A model generated the notes under the pieces. The model ran no database searches and had not been told where the DNA came from. It saw only the letters and a list, made by a program, of their open reading frames with translations. A DNA stretch of 64,000 nucleotides from Burkholderia lata (GTDB lineage: Bacteria > Pseudomonadota > Gammaproteobacteria > Burkholderiales > Burkholderiaceae), in assembly GCF_000012945.1 (NCBI RefSeq), contig NC_007511.1, positions 2,170,001 to 2,234,000 on the forward strand, given 5' to 3'. A program made the position numbers and the translations under genes. Positions 45,675 to 55,959 of this stretch are shown here, piece by piece; within the stretch, counting starts at the first letter, position 1; each line of letters opens with the position of its first letter.

Positions 45675-46275
45675 CGATCTTTTCTCCATCGATCGTTTTC
45701 CCCGGCATTGCGCATGCCGGACCGGCGTAACGACTGCGTCGCAAGGAACGTGCCTTGCGCGATCCCCTCGATAATCCCCCCTTTTTGCGCCGCGCCAGGC
45801 ACGCCCGCGCGGCATTGCGCACCACCGCGGTGCAGCGCCCGACGCAACGGGCGACGACGGTGCGTCGCCGGCGCGCACGGTTCATGCTGCGCCGCGTCTT
45901 TCGAACATAGTTCCCCCGCGTGTCATGAATGTGCAATCTGCACTGCACAAAAAATGGGCCGCCCGGGCACCGGACCACCGCAACGAAAGGATCGGAAGGC
46001 GGGCCGGCACGCACACGGCGCAACCGGCCCTGGGGGGAAGTACCGTCTGCGGCCGCACCGGCAGTTCGACGCGATGAACTGTCCGGTTAGCCGGGTCCGG
46101 CACCTCAACGCTATGCAGCCGTAATCCCGCCGACAACGCTCATGCATATTTCGACTGACACCCATCGAAAAAAAACATCGGGTCGACCGGCGCGAGGCGC
46201 GGTACGCTAGAAAATTGGTGCAGCAAACGGTGCCGCCGCCTTTCAGGCGCCCGACTATAAAAAGCGAAGATCGAA
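45675..46275. other. 601-bp gene-free region between divergent units
   Basis: It carries no convincing ORF. It must contain the promoters for the ATP-grasp operon (left) and the LysR gene (right). Visible elements are an inverted repeat TGTGCA-N8-TGCACA at 45930-45949 followed by an A run, and a TATAAA hexamer near 46255 that could be a -10 for the LysR gene. Confidence 0.5.
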
Positions 46276-47274
46276 ATGGAAGCAAAGTGGCTGGAAGATT
46301 TCCTGAGCCTTGCGGATACCAAGAGCTTTTCCCGGGCCGCGCGTAACCGGCACCTCACGCAGTCGGCATTCAGCAGACGAATTGCCGCACTCGAAACCTG
46401 GATGGATGCGAAGCTGGTCGACCGGAGCATCAACCCGATCACGCTGACACCGGCCGGCCAGATGTTCCGCGGGCTCGCCGCGGACATCCTGCGCAGCATG
46501 TATGCGGCACGCAATCTCGTGAACGGCTACGACCAGTTCGCGGCCAGCGATCAGGTCGTGCGTTTCGCGGTTGCCCACACGCTCGTGTTCACGCTGTTTC
46601 CCGAATGGCTCAAGCAGCTCAACGGCGAGGTCGGCCACGTGACCGCGCGCGTCAACGCGGTGAACGTGCCGGAAGGCGTGCAGCAGCTCGTCGAAGGGGA
46701 ATGCGACCTGCTGCTCGGCTATCACCACCCGCAGTTGCCGATCGTGCTCGACCCGAATCACTTTCCGTTCGTCAGCCTCGGCGTCGAACGGATCCTGCCC
46801 GTGTCGACACCCGACGCGCGCGGCAAGCCCGTATTCCAGCTGCCGGGCACCCCCGATGCCCCGCTGCCGCTGCTCGCGTATTCGTCGGGCGCGTTTCTGG
46901 GCAACATCGTCGAGATGCTGCTGCTGAACGCCACCGAGCCGTACGTGCTGCACCGGTGCTTCGAGACGCACATGTCCGAGGCGTTGAAGGGCATGGTCGT
47001 GGCCGGGCACGGAATCGGCTGGCTGCCGGAAAGCTGCGTCGCGAAGGAGCTCGCGGAAGGCACGCTCGTGTGCGCGGGTTCCGGCGACTGGGTCACCGAG
47101 CTCGAAATCCGCCTGTACCGGTCGGCCCGCAAGCGCGGGCTCGCAGCCGAGCAACTGTGGACCTACATCATGAACCGGCCGCGTACGCCGGTCGAAGGTG
47201 CGGTCGGCGCGGTCGAACCCGCAGCTGCGCCGGCGATGCGCATCGCGCGGCGCAGCGCCGGCGGCAGTCGCTGA
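46276..47274 (+). CDS. LysR-family transcriptional regulator
   Basis: 332 aa. The winged HTH at the start (WLEDFLSLADTKSFSRAARNRHLTQSAFSRRIAALETWMDAKLVDR) is followed by a type 2 periplasmic-binding-like effector domain (about 90-300) and a short Ala/Arg-rich tail. The sequence resembles the YjiE/HypT-type subgroup by its SLADTKSFSRAARNRHLTQSAFSRRI motif, but this is an impression rather than proof. The neighbouring gene on the left is the divergent ATP-grasp operon and on the right a long gap before the pga region, so the target is not clear. Confidence 0.85.
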   Translation: MEAKWLEDFLSLADTKSFSRAARNRHLTQSAFSRRIAALETWMDAKLVDRSINPITLTPAGQMFRGLAADILRSMYAARNLVNGYDQFAASDQVVRFAVAHTLVFTLFPEWLKQLNGEVGHVTARVNAVNVPEGVQQLVEGECDLLLGYHHPQLPIVLDPNHFPFVSLGVERILPVSTPDARGKPVFQLPGTPDAPLPLLAYSSGAFLGNIVEMLLLNATEPYVLHRCFETHMSEALKGMVVAGHGIGWLPESCVAKELAEGTLVCAGSGDWVTELEIRLYRSARKRGLAAEQLWTYIMNRPRTPVEGAVGAVEPAAAPAMRIARRSAGGSR

Positions 47275-47994
47275 TCTTCGCGTTTGCGTTTGCGTTCGCG
47301 GCGTGTTCGTCGACGACGCGATCGCGAACGCGGTTTGCATCAATCCGGTATGCGCATGCATCCGCGTCGCCTCCCTGCGCATGCGACCCTCTCCCCGGTA
47401 GCAAGCAGCGATCCCGCTATTGCCTGAAAAATGACTACGCCGGACCCGTAATCGTTATCAGAAGAATCGCAATCGTTTGCGTTTCCGGGATGATTCTTTT
47501 ACACGCGACATTGCACGCCAGCATATTCCGTCTGATTATCAGGACAGAAATACCCTGTTACAGAACAAATTAAAAGTTTCGATTTACCTGTAACAATCTA
47601 AAATACCAAAGACGTCGCGTCCCCGTTTCATATCGTGCGACCTGTATCCGGATCGATATCAATTCCCCTGGAATACAGCCGCAAAAATTCCTTTTATCAG
47701 TCGTTATTTTTCGGCATGGAAGTCGATACCTCCGACGTGATTCAATGCGTACTGGATCATCTCTACCGAATAGCAATATTCATATTCGGCAAAATCGACT
47801 TTCTTCATAGTTAAGAGATTCATACGAATCCGTCGTTATCCTATTTAAATAGGATCTTTAACCGCCGTCCCATTCCGGCCACACGCGGTTGTTGCTTCAA
47901 AATCCATCGTGTATCAATAGCGTGTCGCAAAAAGAACGCTGGCAAATCTGACTCGGAATAAATGCTCGCCATTGATTCCGGACAGGAGGTTGCA
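47275..47994. other. 720-bp gene-free, AT-rich region upstream of the exopolysaccharide locus
   Basis: From about 47420 the base composition turns unusually AT-rich for this genome and no ORF looks real. An inverted repeat TGTTACAG (47557-47564) / CTGTAACA (47589-47596) with a 24-nt centre rich in A/T stands out and could be a regulator site. The region probably holds the promoter(s) of the small secreted protein and the pga genes. AT-rich DNA of this kind is also typical of sites bound by H-NS-like silencers. Confidence 0.5.
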
Positions 47995-48432
47995 ATGTCT
48001 TCCTCGTTTCGACAGCATGCTCGCCCTTTCCTGAGCGCCGCCCTTTCCGTGCTCTGCATGAATGCGATGGCCCAGACGCTCGCGTCCCAGCCACCCACCC
48101 CTGCCCCCGCGTCCGACCCGGGTGCGGGCCGCTACGTCATTTCGTATATCTGCGGCGATGCGCGGATCGACGGTACCGCACCACTGCCGCCTGACGGCCG
48201 GCCGTACAACCTGGGCGTGTCGTTTGCTTCGGCCAAGACCGGGCAGCCACTCGCCAACGTCCAGGTGCGCCTGCGGCGACATGGCCGCGTTCTCGTCGAA
48301 TTCAATGCGTCGGGGTCGCGTTGCCTGTTCAGCGTGCCGGATGCGAGCTACCGGGTCGAAGGAACCTATCAGGGAGCGACCCAGTTCGCGATCGTCGAAA
48401 CAGGTGCACTGACCACGCAGTTGAAATGGTGA
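47995..48432 (+). CDS. Small exported protein with carboxypeptidase-regulatory-like fold
   Basis: 145 aa. Perfect AGGAGG at 47984-47989, five bases before the ATG. A signal peptide (to about residue 27, ending NAMAQ) leads into a beta domain (PYNLGVSFASAKTGQPLANVQVRLRRHGRVLVEFNASGSRCLFSVPDASYRVEGTYQG) resembling carboxypeptidase-regulatory/transthyretin-like modules. Two Cys (YICGD, SRCLF) may pair. It lies upstream of the pga genes in the same direction and may bind polysaccharide or aid biofilm formation, but this is inferred from position. Confidence 0.7.
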   Translation: MSSSFRQHARPFLSAALSVLCMNAMAQTLASQPPTPAPASDPGAGRYVISYICGDARIDGTAPLPPDGRPYNLGVSFASAKTGQPLANVQVRLRRHGRVLVEFNASGSRCLFSVPDASYRVEGTYQGATQFAIVETGALTTQLKW

Positions 48433-48495
48433 GTACCACCTGACCCCGTCCGGATCGCGACTTTTACCGCAACGTATCGAATCGAGGAGCTTTGA

Positions 48496-49323
48496 ATGAC
48501 TCGTGCAGAACGACAAGACGACTCGCCCACCTACCCGCCGAAACCCACCTGGGGTCCTGGCAAGAACGCGGCGCTCAGCTTCGTTGCGTTCGCCGCAATC
48601 TTCGGCATCTTCGCTTACGCCGAACGGGACACGACGGTCGGCCATCCGAGCGTGACGCACGACATCTCCGGCGTGATCGGAACCGCCATCGGGAAAACCC
48701 GCAACGCGATCGTGACCCTTGCCTCGCGCGCAACCGGCGCGTCCGGAACCGGCACCTCCGCAACCAGCACATCCGGAACCTCAGCGGCGCCCGAACCGGC
48801 CCCGGCACGCGCGCAGATCACTCCGCCCGCGCCGCCGCTGCAGGTAGCGTCGACTTCGGCTGCGCCCGGGGTAGCCACCGTGCCGCCCGTCACGCTGGCG
48901 GTCGAACCGGAAGCCGCGCTGCGGCCCGCACCCCGTGCCGTCGCGAAACACCGGCAGTCGCCGCATGCACCGCCCGTGACGCTCGCGGCCGGTACGCATG
49001 CGACATCGACCTACGGTCGTGCCGCCACGCGGCACGGTACCGCGCATCGTACGCAGCGTGCCGAAATGCTGGCCGGCACGAGCCGGCGCATGGACTTCGC
49101 GCCCAAGCCCCGGCCGTATGGCACCGACACCGTGCACATGCAGACGGCCAGCATCACGCGCGCGGAGCTGGAAAGCGCGCGGGCACTGGCGAAGGCGCGC
49201 TCGTGCGCGGTGATCGACGAATGGAACTGTGTGGAACAGAACGCGAGCCGGGCGCTCGCGATCGACCCGAAGAACAGCGAATCGCGTGCATTGCTCGGTC
49301 AGGCGATCCGCAACCGGCTGTAA
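48496..49323 (+). CDS. Membrane-anchored Pro/Ala/Thr-rich protein preceding pgaA
   Basis: 275 aa with a GAGGAG site. One membrane helix lies at about 24-42 (NAALSFVAFAAIFGIFAYA). A long low-complexity Ala/Thr/Pro/Ser region follows, and the C-terminal 45 residues (ALAKARSCAVIDEWNCVEQNASRALAIDPKNSESRALLGQAIRNR) look like a TPR-type helical repeat with two Cys. It may be an envelope adaptor for the PNAG export machinery. The family is not recognised. Confidence 0.65.
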   Translation: MTRAERQDDSPTYPPKPTWGPGKNAALSFVAFAAIFGIFAYAERDTTVGHPSVTHDISGVIGTAIGKTRNAIVTLASRATGASGTGTSATSTSGTSAAPEPAPARAQITPPAPPLQVASTSAAPGVATVPPVTLAVEPEAALRPAPRAVAKHRQSPHAPPVTLAAGTHATSTYGRAATRHGTAHRTQRAEMLAGTSRRMDFAPKPRPYGTDTVHMQTASITRAELESARALAKARSCAVIDEWNCVEQNASRALAIDPKNSESRALLGQAIRNRL

Positions 49324-49428
49324 GCCGGGGCCGCGTCGCCGGGCACTCGCAGCCCGGCCGCGCGACGCCTGACGACATGCGTCGTCAGGCGAGCAACCGA
49401 TGTGATCGTTTCGAAAGGAGGGCACCTC

Positions 49429-52116
49429 GTGGACAACAATCGTCGACAACAATGCACCACCGTCGCTCCGTCCAACCGGCGGATCCTCCTGCATGCGCCG
49501 CTGGTGTTGCTGCTCGTCGCGTCCGGCCCCTGCTTCTCCGCCGACGGCGAGACGGAAGCGGGCCGCGTCAACGAAATCGCCGGGACCAACGGCACGCCGA
49601 ATGCGGCACCGCGCGACCTGCAGCCAACGGTCGTGTCGATCCAGATCGCCCAAGCCGACAGCGTCCCGCCCCCTCATGCAACGACGCCGATCGCGCAGGC
49701 GTCGGATGCGTCGATGCAGATCGCGCAGGCGTCTAACCCGCAGCCGCCCATGCCGACCACGGTCGTGGTGGAACCGGAAGCGCCACAATCGAGCGCTCCG
49801 GTGCCGGCCGCGCAAGCGACGAATACGCCGGCACCGGTTGCACAGACTCCGGACGCGCCGATGCTGCTTGCGCAGGCCGAGAACACCCAACCACCCGACG
49901 CATCGACGCTGCCCGCCTCGACGATGTCCGACATGTCTGCGCCCCCTTCGCCGGCGCCGATCGCGCCGGCTTCGGACACCCCGCCGAAGACCGCACAAGC
50001 CGCGCCCACCGCGCCGTCGATAGCGCCGACGCAAACCGCGCAGGCATCCGGCACCCCGTTGCCGAACTCGCCTGCGCCGGTTCCCCAAATGCCTGGCACG
50101 CCGCCGCCGTCGTCCCCGGCGCCGAACTCGCAGACGCCCGGCGCCCAGCTGCCCGGCGAACCGACGCAACGATCGCAAGGCCCCGACGTCGAGACACCGA
50201 ATCCCCAGGCACCGAATCTCCGTACCGCCGACGTCGAGACCGTGCGCAATGACGTGTTCGGCCTCGCGGCGAGCGGCGGCGCAGTCAAGGCGCTCGACGA
50301 AGCGAAGGCGCGGCCCGATGCGTTCTCCGCCGTCGACATCGCGCAACTCGAAGAACTGGCGATTCGCCAGCAGGTGCGCGGCGGGCGCGACAAGTCACGC
50401 TCGATGACGAGTTCCGACCGCTTCGACGGGATCGACAACGCGCTGCGCGCGGCGGACGATCTCGACAAGCGGATGCCGAACACGCCCGAGTACACGCCGG
50501 TCCGGACGGCGCTCGCGGGCGACCGCACGGTCGCCTATGCGGCGCGCGGCGACATGAAGACGGCCGTCACGACGTTCGAGACCATTCCGTCCAATGCGGA
50601 GATCTCGATCGACGCGCTGTCGGCCGTCGGCGACGCCTACCTGTACCTGAGCGAACCGGGCAAGGCGAACGCCGTGTACCAGCGCGCGCTGAAGCAGGCA
50701 ACCGCGTCGCCGACGGATCGCGCGACCCGCGGCTTCCAGTACGGCGCACGCACGCGCCCGATCGAACTGCGCGAAGGGCTGTTCTGGTCGTACATCGACC
50801 AGGGGCGCGCGACAGATGCGAAGCAGGTGCTCGATGACATGGGCAACGCACTGCCGCCGGCCAAAGACGTGCAAACCGTCGGCCCGGAGGAAAGCGACTA
50901 TCTGCGCTACTACCGGCTGCGCGCGCAATACCTGATCTTCACCGGTCACGTCGATCAAGGGATCGCCGCGCTCGAAGAACTCGAGAAACAGGTGCCGTTC
51001 AACGCGGAAATCCGTGCCGCGCACGCCGATGCGGTGTCCGGCCAGTCGCATCCCCGCCAGGCGATCGCGATGTACCGCGCGTCGCTGACCGACCACCCGG
51101 ACAGCGTCGAGATGCTCGCAGGCCTCGGCCGCGCGGCGCTCACGGCCGACGACTATGCGACCGCGAAGAACGTCGACCAGACGCTGGACAACACGTTCCC
51201 GGACAGCGGCGCGGTGCGCAGCTTCAAGCGTGACTACAACGCGTACCGCAGCCCCGTGTTCACGACCGACCTGAGCTACGAGCACGGCAACAGCGCACTG
51301 GCCGACAACAGCTTCACGTCGGACAGTTATGTGTATTCGCAACCGTTCGGCGACAACTGGCGCGTCTTCTCGCATACGTTCTTCGGCTATGCGCAGACCG
51401 ACTCCGGCAACGTCAGCCGCACGCGCACCGGCGTCGGCGGCGACTACCGGCACGGGCCGCTCACGGTCCAGGGCGAAGTCACGCGCTCGTTCGGCACGGA
51501 CGGCCGAACCGGCGGCCGCGGGTCGATCGCTTACGCGCTGAACGACTACTGGACGGTCAGCGGCGGGCTCGACACCAACGACAACTCGCTGCCGTGGAAG
51601 GCGTATGCCGCGCACATCTGGGGCCGCTCGGCGAACGTCTCGGTGGTGTATCGCCAGAACGACCGTCGCGAGGTCAAGCTGAGCTACGGCGTGAGCCGCT
51701 ACAGCGATTCGAACCTGCACCAGGAGATCTCGGCAACCGCCACGCAACGCGTGTACACGAGCGCCAACCAGCAGGTCAACGTCTCGCTGGATCTCGGCAC
51801 CGACAGCAACACGCGCCAGGACGCGCCCTACTTCAACCCGAGCCGCGACTATGCAGCCGCGGCGACCGTCATGCACCAGCTGACCCTGTGGAAGAAGGGC
51901 GACATGGGGCTGCAGCAGCGCGTCTCGGTGTCCGGCGGCGTGTACAACGAGCGCGGCTTCGGCACCAGCGCCCTGTGGAGCGCGCGCCTCGAGCACGCGT
52001 GGACGTTCAAGCACGACATCACGCTGAGCTATGGCGTCGAGGTCAGCAGCCACGCGTACGACGGCGAGCGCGAACGCTCCGAAACCGGCTTCATGTCGGT
52101 CAACCTGCCGTTCTAG
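49429..52116 (+). CDS. pgaA: PNAG export outer-membrane porin PgaA
   Basis: 895 aa from a GTG with AAAGGAGG seven to eight bases upstream; an earlier in-frame GTG at 49402 lacks a good site. It has a signal sequence (RRILLHAPLVLLLVASGPCFSA), an Ala/Pro-rich spacer of about 200 residues with recurring IAQA/AQAS motifs, then TPR repeats (about 270-600, e.g. AVGDAYLYLSEPGKANAVYQRAL) and a C-terminal beta-barrel of about 290 residues ending in Phe (SETGFMSVNLPF). PgaA passes poly-beta-1,6-N-acetylglucosamine to the outside. The low-complexity spacer is not part of E. coli PgaA. Confidence 0.9.
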   Translation: MDNNRRQQCTTVAPSNRRILLHAPLVLLLVASGPCFSADGETEAGRVNEIAGTNGTPNAAPRDLQPTVVSIQIAQADSVPPPHATTPIAQASDASMQIAQASNPQPPMPTTVVVEPEAPQSSAPVPAAQATNTPAPVAQTPDAPMLLAQAENTQPPDASTLPASTMSDMSAPPSPAPIAPASDTPPKTAQAAPTAPSIAPTQTAQASGTPLPNSPAPVPQMPGTPPPSSPAPNSQTPGAQLPGEPTQRSQGPDVETPNPQAPNLRTADVETVRNDVFGLAASGGAVKALDEAKARPDAFSAVDIAQLEELAIRQQVRGGRDKSRSMTSSDRFDGIDNALRAADDLDKRMPNTPEYTPVRTALAGDRTVAYAARGDMKTAVTTFETIPSNAEISIDALSAVGDAYLYLSEPGKANAVYQRALKQATASPTDRATRGFQYGARTRPIELREGLFWSYIDQGRATDAKQVLDDMGNALPPAKDVQTVGPEESDYLRYYRLRAQYLIFTGHVDQGIAALEELEKQVPFNAEIRAAHADAVSGQSHPRQAIAMYRASLTDHPDSVEMLAGLGRAALTADDYATAKNVDQTLDNTFPDSGAVRSFKRDYNAYRSPVFTTDLSYEHGNSALADNSFTSDSYVYSQPFGDNWRVFSHTFFGYAQTDSGNVSRTRTGVGGDYRHGPLTVQGEVTRSFGTDGRTGGRGSIAYALNDYWTVSGGLDTNDNSLPWKAYAAHIWGRSANVSVVYRQNDRREVKLSYGVSRYSDSNLHQEISATATQRVYTSANQQVNVSLDLGTDSNTRQDAPYFNPSRDYAAAATVMHQLTLWKKGDMGLQQRVSVSGGVYNERGFGTSALWSARLEHAWTFKHDITLSYGVEVSSHAYDGERERSETGFMSVNLPF

Positions 52117-52131
52117 CAAGGAGATCGAACA

Positions 52132-54225
52132 ATGCAATCCAGACGGACCTTCATGTGCGGATGCCTCGGTACATTTGCCGCCTGTTCGCTGTTTCCTGGC
52201 GTGACCAACGCCAAGATGATCGACCTGCTGCCGCCTTCCGACCCGGCCGACGGCAAGACGTTTCGCGTGATCTGCATGCATGACGTGCGCGACAACCTGA
52301 TGGCGTCGTTTTCCTCGAAGTCGGCGATGATCGACCCGTTCGCGGTCGATACCGGCACGCTGACCGCGATCTTCTCGTGGCTGCAGACCAACAACTACCA
52401 CACCATCACGGTCAAGCAGATCGAGGAATCGCGGCACGGCGGCAAGCCGCTGCCGCCGCGCGCGGTGCTCCTCACGTTCGACGACGGCTTTCGCAGCCAC
52501 TACACGAAGGTGCTGCCGCTGCTCGAGCGCTTCAAGTATCCGGCCGTGATGGGCATCGTCACGGCGTGGATCGATACGCCGGCGGATACGCCGATCCGCA
52601 TCAGCGACAAGGTCCAGGTGCCGCGCGACTACTTCATGTCGTGGGACGACGTGAAGCAGGTCGGCCAGTCGCCGTTCGTCGAACTCGGCTGCCACACGCA
52701 CAACCTCCATCACGGCGCGGTCGCGAATCCGCAAGGCAACGAGTTGCCGGCGACCACGTCGCACCTCTACCTGCAAGACGAGAAGCGCTATGAAACCGAC
52801 GCCGAATTCGAAGCGCGCGTGCACAACGACCTGCAGACATGCGTGCGCCAGATCCGCGAACATACCGGCATCGTCGCACGCTCGATGGTGTGGCCATACG
52901 GCGCGGAAAACCAGCCCGTGCGCCAGATATCGACGTCACTCGGCATGGACATCCAGTTCAGCCTCGATGCCGGCCCGAATACGCCGGACGTGCCGCTGGA
53001 CCGGTTGCGGCGGATTCTGATGATGTACGACGTCGACATCGGCGGGTTCGAGCGCTCGATGCGCGAGCCGGCGTCGAACCGCGGCGACGTCGACGTGCCC
53101 GAGCGCACCGTGCAGGTCGACCTGGACCAGGTCTACGATCCGGACCCCGCGCGGCAGGAAGCGAATCTCGGCAAGCTGATCGAACGCATCTACCGGATGC
53201 AGCCCAAATCGGTCTACCTGCAGGCGTTTGCGGACCCGAAAGGCACGGGCGTGGCCGAATCCGTGTATTTCCCGAACCGGCACCTGCCGATGCGCGCCGA
53301 CCTGTTCTCGCGCGCCGCGTGGCAGCTCAACACGCGCTCCAACGTGCAGGTGTACGCCTGGATGCCGGTGCTCGCGTTCCGGCCGCCGGCCGACAAGCAG
53401 CGCGGGCTCGAGGCCGTGACTGCCTACGGCGGTGCGCCGGCCCGCGAGAACGGCACGCGCACGTTCCGGCTGAGCCCGTTCGATCCCGATGCGCGGCTGA
53501 TGATCCAGCAGATCTACGAGGATCTCAGCAAGCACGCTTCGTTCAGCGGCATCCTGTTCAGCGACGACGCGGTGCTCGACGACTACGAGGATGCGGGCCG
53601 GCACGCGCTGCGCATCTATTCGCAATGGGGGCTGCCGGCCGACGTCGGCAAGATCCGCGAGAACCCCGACCTGCTGAAACGCTGGACCCGGCAAAAGTCG
53701 CGCTACCTGATCGACCTGACCCGCCAGCTCGAACAGGTCGTGCTGGCCCACCAGAACGTGGGCGACGTGCTGACCGCGCGCAACATCTTCGCGATGCCGG
53801 TGCTCAAGCCCGAATCGGAAGCGTGGTACGCACAGAACTACGACGATTTCCTCGCCACTTACGACTACGTCGCGCTGATGGCGATGCCGTACATGGAGCA
53901 GGCGAAGGATCCCGAAGACTGGATGGACCAGCTCGTGCGGGCCGTCCGTGCGAAGAAGCTCGGGCTGCGGCGCACCGTGTTCGAGCTGCAGTCGTACGAC
54001 TGGCACGCGCACAAGGACGTGGCGGCCAGCACGCTGCTCGCGCAGATGCGGCGGCTGCGCAGCGAGGGCGCGGTGAATTTCGGCTACTACCCGGACAACT
54101 TCCTGAACGATCAGCCGGATCTCGATGCGATGCGCGACGTGATGTCGCTGAAGTCGCGCCTCGACCCGACCTCGATCAACGCACTGATGCAAATGCAGAA
54201 AAACCAGGGGACGAAGACGCCATGA
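52132..54225 (+). CDS. pgaB: Poly-beta-1,6-N-acetyl-D-glucosamine N-deacetylase PgaB
   Basis: 697 aa. The N-terminus (MQSRRTFMCGCLGTFAACS) may be a lipoprotein signal with FAAC as lipobox. The NodB domain carries LTFDDGF (Asp117, Asp118), and His188 and His193 in GCHTHNLHHG have the metal-binding spacing seen in E. coli PgaB. From about residue 330 a GH13/TIM-barrel-like C-terminal domain follows, which binds and cleaves partly deacetylated PNAG. It partly deacetylates the polymer in the periplasm for export. The stop overlaps pgaC by ATGA. Confidence 0.93.
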   Translation: MQSRRTFMCGCLGTFAACSLFPGVTNAKMIDLLPPSDPADGKTFRVICMHDVRDNLMASFSSKSAMIDPFAVDTGTLTAIFSWLQTNNYHTITVKQIEESRHGGKPLPPRAVLLTFDDGFRSHYTKVLPLLERFKYPAVMGIVTAWIDTPADTPIRISDKVQVPRDYFMSWDDVKQVGQSPFVELGCHTHNLHHGAVANPQGNELPATTSHLYLQDEKRYETDAEFEARVHNDLQTCVRQIREHTGIVARSMVWPYGAENQPVRQISTSLGMDIQFSLDAGPNTPDVPLDRLRRILMMYDVDIGGFERSMREPASNRGDVDVPERTVQVDLDQVYDPDPARQEANLGKLIERIYRMQPKSVYLQAFADPKGTGVAESVYFPNRHLPMRADLFSRAAWQLNTRSNVQVYAWMPVLAFRPPADKQRGLEAVTAYGGAPARENGTRTFRLSPFDPDARLMIQQIYEDLSKHASFSGILFSDDAVLDDYEDAGRHALRIYSQWGLPADVGKIRENPDLLKRWTRQKSRYLIDLTRQLEQVVLAHQNVGDVLTARNIFAMPVLKPESEAWYAQNYDDFLATYDYVALMAMPYMEQAKDPEDWMDQLVRAVRAKKLGLRRTVFELQSYDWHAHKDVAASTLLAQMRRLRSEGAVNFGYYPDNFLNDQPDLDAMRDVMSLKSRLDPTSINALMQMQKNQGTKTP

Positions 54226-55493
54226 CAACCCACAGCATCATCCAGCGCCTGCAGGATTTCGTCTTCTACTATCCGTTCTTCATGTCGTACCTATGGATGA
54301 TCGGCGGCGTCGTGCACTACTTCCTGCTCGAGGAAGGCCGCGAGCTGTCCACGCGGACGATCGCGGCGAGCGGCATTCCGAAGATCTCGATCGTCGTGCC
54401 CTGCTTCAACGAAGCCGCGAACGCGCGCAGCGTGATCAGCCACCTGGACCGGATGCAGTATCCGAACTACGACATCATCGCGGTCAACGACGGCAGCCAG
54501 GATCGCACCGGCGAGATCCTCAACGAGCTGGCCGTCGAGATCCCGCGGCTGCTCGTGATCCATCACGCACGCAACGAAGGCAAGGCGGTCGGGCTCACGA
54601 CGGCGGCAGCCGTGTCGAATGCGGAATACCTGCTGTGCATCGACGGCGATGCGCTGCTCGCGCACGACGCGATCGGCTGGATGCTCGAGCACTTCCTGAC
54701 CGATCCGGGCGTCGGCGCGGTGACCGGCAACCCGCGCATCCGCACGCGCACGTCGCTGCTCGGCCGCATGCAGGTCGGCGAATTCTCGTCGATCGTCGGG
54801 CTGATCAAGCGCACGCAGCAGGTGTACGGCCGCATCTTCACGGTATCTGGCGTGATCACGATGTTCCGCAAGACCGCGCTCGCCGACGTCGGCTACTGGA
54901 GCTCGGACATGCTGACCGAGGACATCGACATCAGCTGGAAGCTGCAGTGTCGCGACTGGCGCGTCGTGTACGAGCCGCACGCGTTGAGCTGGATCCTGAT
55001 GCCCGAGACGCTGAAAGGCCTGTACCGGCAGCGGTTGCGCTGGTCGAAGGGCGGCATCCAGGTGCTGATGAAGTATGCGGGCACGCTCGCGCGGCCGACG
55101 CAGATGATGATGTGGCCGCTGTTCGCCGAGTACCTGATCGGCATTGCGTGGGCCTACTCGATGTCGTTCATCCTGCTGCTCGCGCTCATCGATGTCGTGT
55201 ACCCGCTGCCGCAAAGCTGGCACGTATCGGTCGTGCCGCACTGGCACGGCATGCTGCTGGTCGCCACCTGCATCCTGCAACTGATCATCGGCAGCATGAT
55301 CGATCGTCGTTACGACGAAAAACTCCTGATGTATTTCCTGGACACCGTCTGGTATCCCGTCGCCTTCTGGCTGATCAGCATGATCACCACCGTCGTCGCC
55401 CTGCCTGCCATCGTGCTGCGGGGCCGCGGCAAGCGGGCCGTATGGGTCAGCCCCGACCGAGGCATTCAACATGAAGAACGCGCCGATTATTGA
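54222..55493 (+). CDS. pgaC: PNAG synthase glycosyltransferase PgaC
   Basis: 423 aa GT2 processive glycosyltransferase in the inner membrane. IDGDA, MLTEDIDISWKLQ and QRLRW (the Q-x-x-RW motif) are all present, with membrane helices at both ends. It polymerises UDP-GlcNAc into poly-beta-1,6-GlcNAc together with PgaD; in E. coli the pair is switched on by cyclic di-GMP. It overlaps pgaB by 4 bp and pgaD by 23 bp. Confidence 0.94.
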   Translation: MTTHSIIQRLQDFVFYYPFFMSYLWMIGGVVHYFLLEEGRELSTRTIAASGIPKISIVVPCFNEAANARSVISHLDRMQYPNYDIIAVNDGSQDRTGEILNELAVEIPRLLVIHHARNEGKAVGLTTAAAVSNAEYLLCIDGDALLAHDAIGWMLEHFLTDPGVGAVTGNPRIRTRTSLLGRMQVGEFSSIVGLIKRTQQVYGRIFTVSGVITMFRKTALADVGYWSSDMLTEDIDISWKLQCRDWRVVYEPHALSWILMPETLKGLYRQRLRWSKGGIQVLMKYAGTLARPTQMMMWPLFAEYLIGIAWAYSMSFILLLALIDVVYPLPQSWHVSVVPHWHGMLLVATCILQLIIGSMIDRRYDEKLLMYFLDTVWYPVAFWLISMITTVVALPAIVLRGRGKRAVWVSPDRGIQHEERADY

Positions 55494-55959
55494 CCTTTCC
55501 CTGCGCGCACCGCGCGACATGATCGCCGAGCGCGGTCGCCTCGTCGGGACCGCCCTGATCATCTGGTTCCGGCTCTTGCGGCCGGCACTCGTGGGCGCCG
55601 TGTGGGCATCGATCTGCATCTACACGTACCGCTACCTGCTGCCGTTCAACCCGGCAGAAATGCCGATCGAACAGATGGTGTTCTACGCGACTTCCATCGC
55701 GATCATCGCCGGCACCATCGTCACGTGGCTGATCGCCGGGCGCGTCGTGCATCCGCTGGCGTACCGGTTGCGCGTGTCGAAGATGCTGCGCCGCTCGGCC
55801 AGCGCCAAGGTGCGCTCGGTGCCGGCAAACGCACTGGCCGGCGCCCACCGGCGCGGCGCGCGGCGCACCACGCGCATTCTCGTCGCGTCGCACGACGCGA
55901 ACGGCTCGATTTCCGGCATCGAATGGGTAACCCACGCGGGGCCGCAGCCCCGCGAGTAG
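55471..55959 (+). CDS. pgaD: PNAG synthase subunit PgaD
   Basis: 162 aa with two membrane helices (VGAVWASICIYTYRYLLPF and FYATSIAIIAGTIVTWLIAG). It starts inside pgaC. PgaD supports PgaC and forms part of the c-di-GMP-responsive synthase. The C-terminal tail of about 65 residues is basic and then loosely structured, longer than needed for two helices. Confidence 0.88.
   Translation: MKNAPIIDLSLRAPRDMIAERGRLVGTALIIWFRLLRPALVGAVWASICIYTYRYLLPFNPAEMPIEQMVFYATSIAIIAGTIVTWLIAGRVVHPLAYRLRVSKMLRRSASAKVRSVPANALAGAHRRGARRTTRILVASHDANGSISGIEWVTHAGPQPRE

Noticed and set aside
46140..46514. Minus-strand ORFs overlapping the LysR start
   Set aside because: They are antisense to the HTH of the LysR protein and lack coding character.
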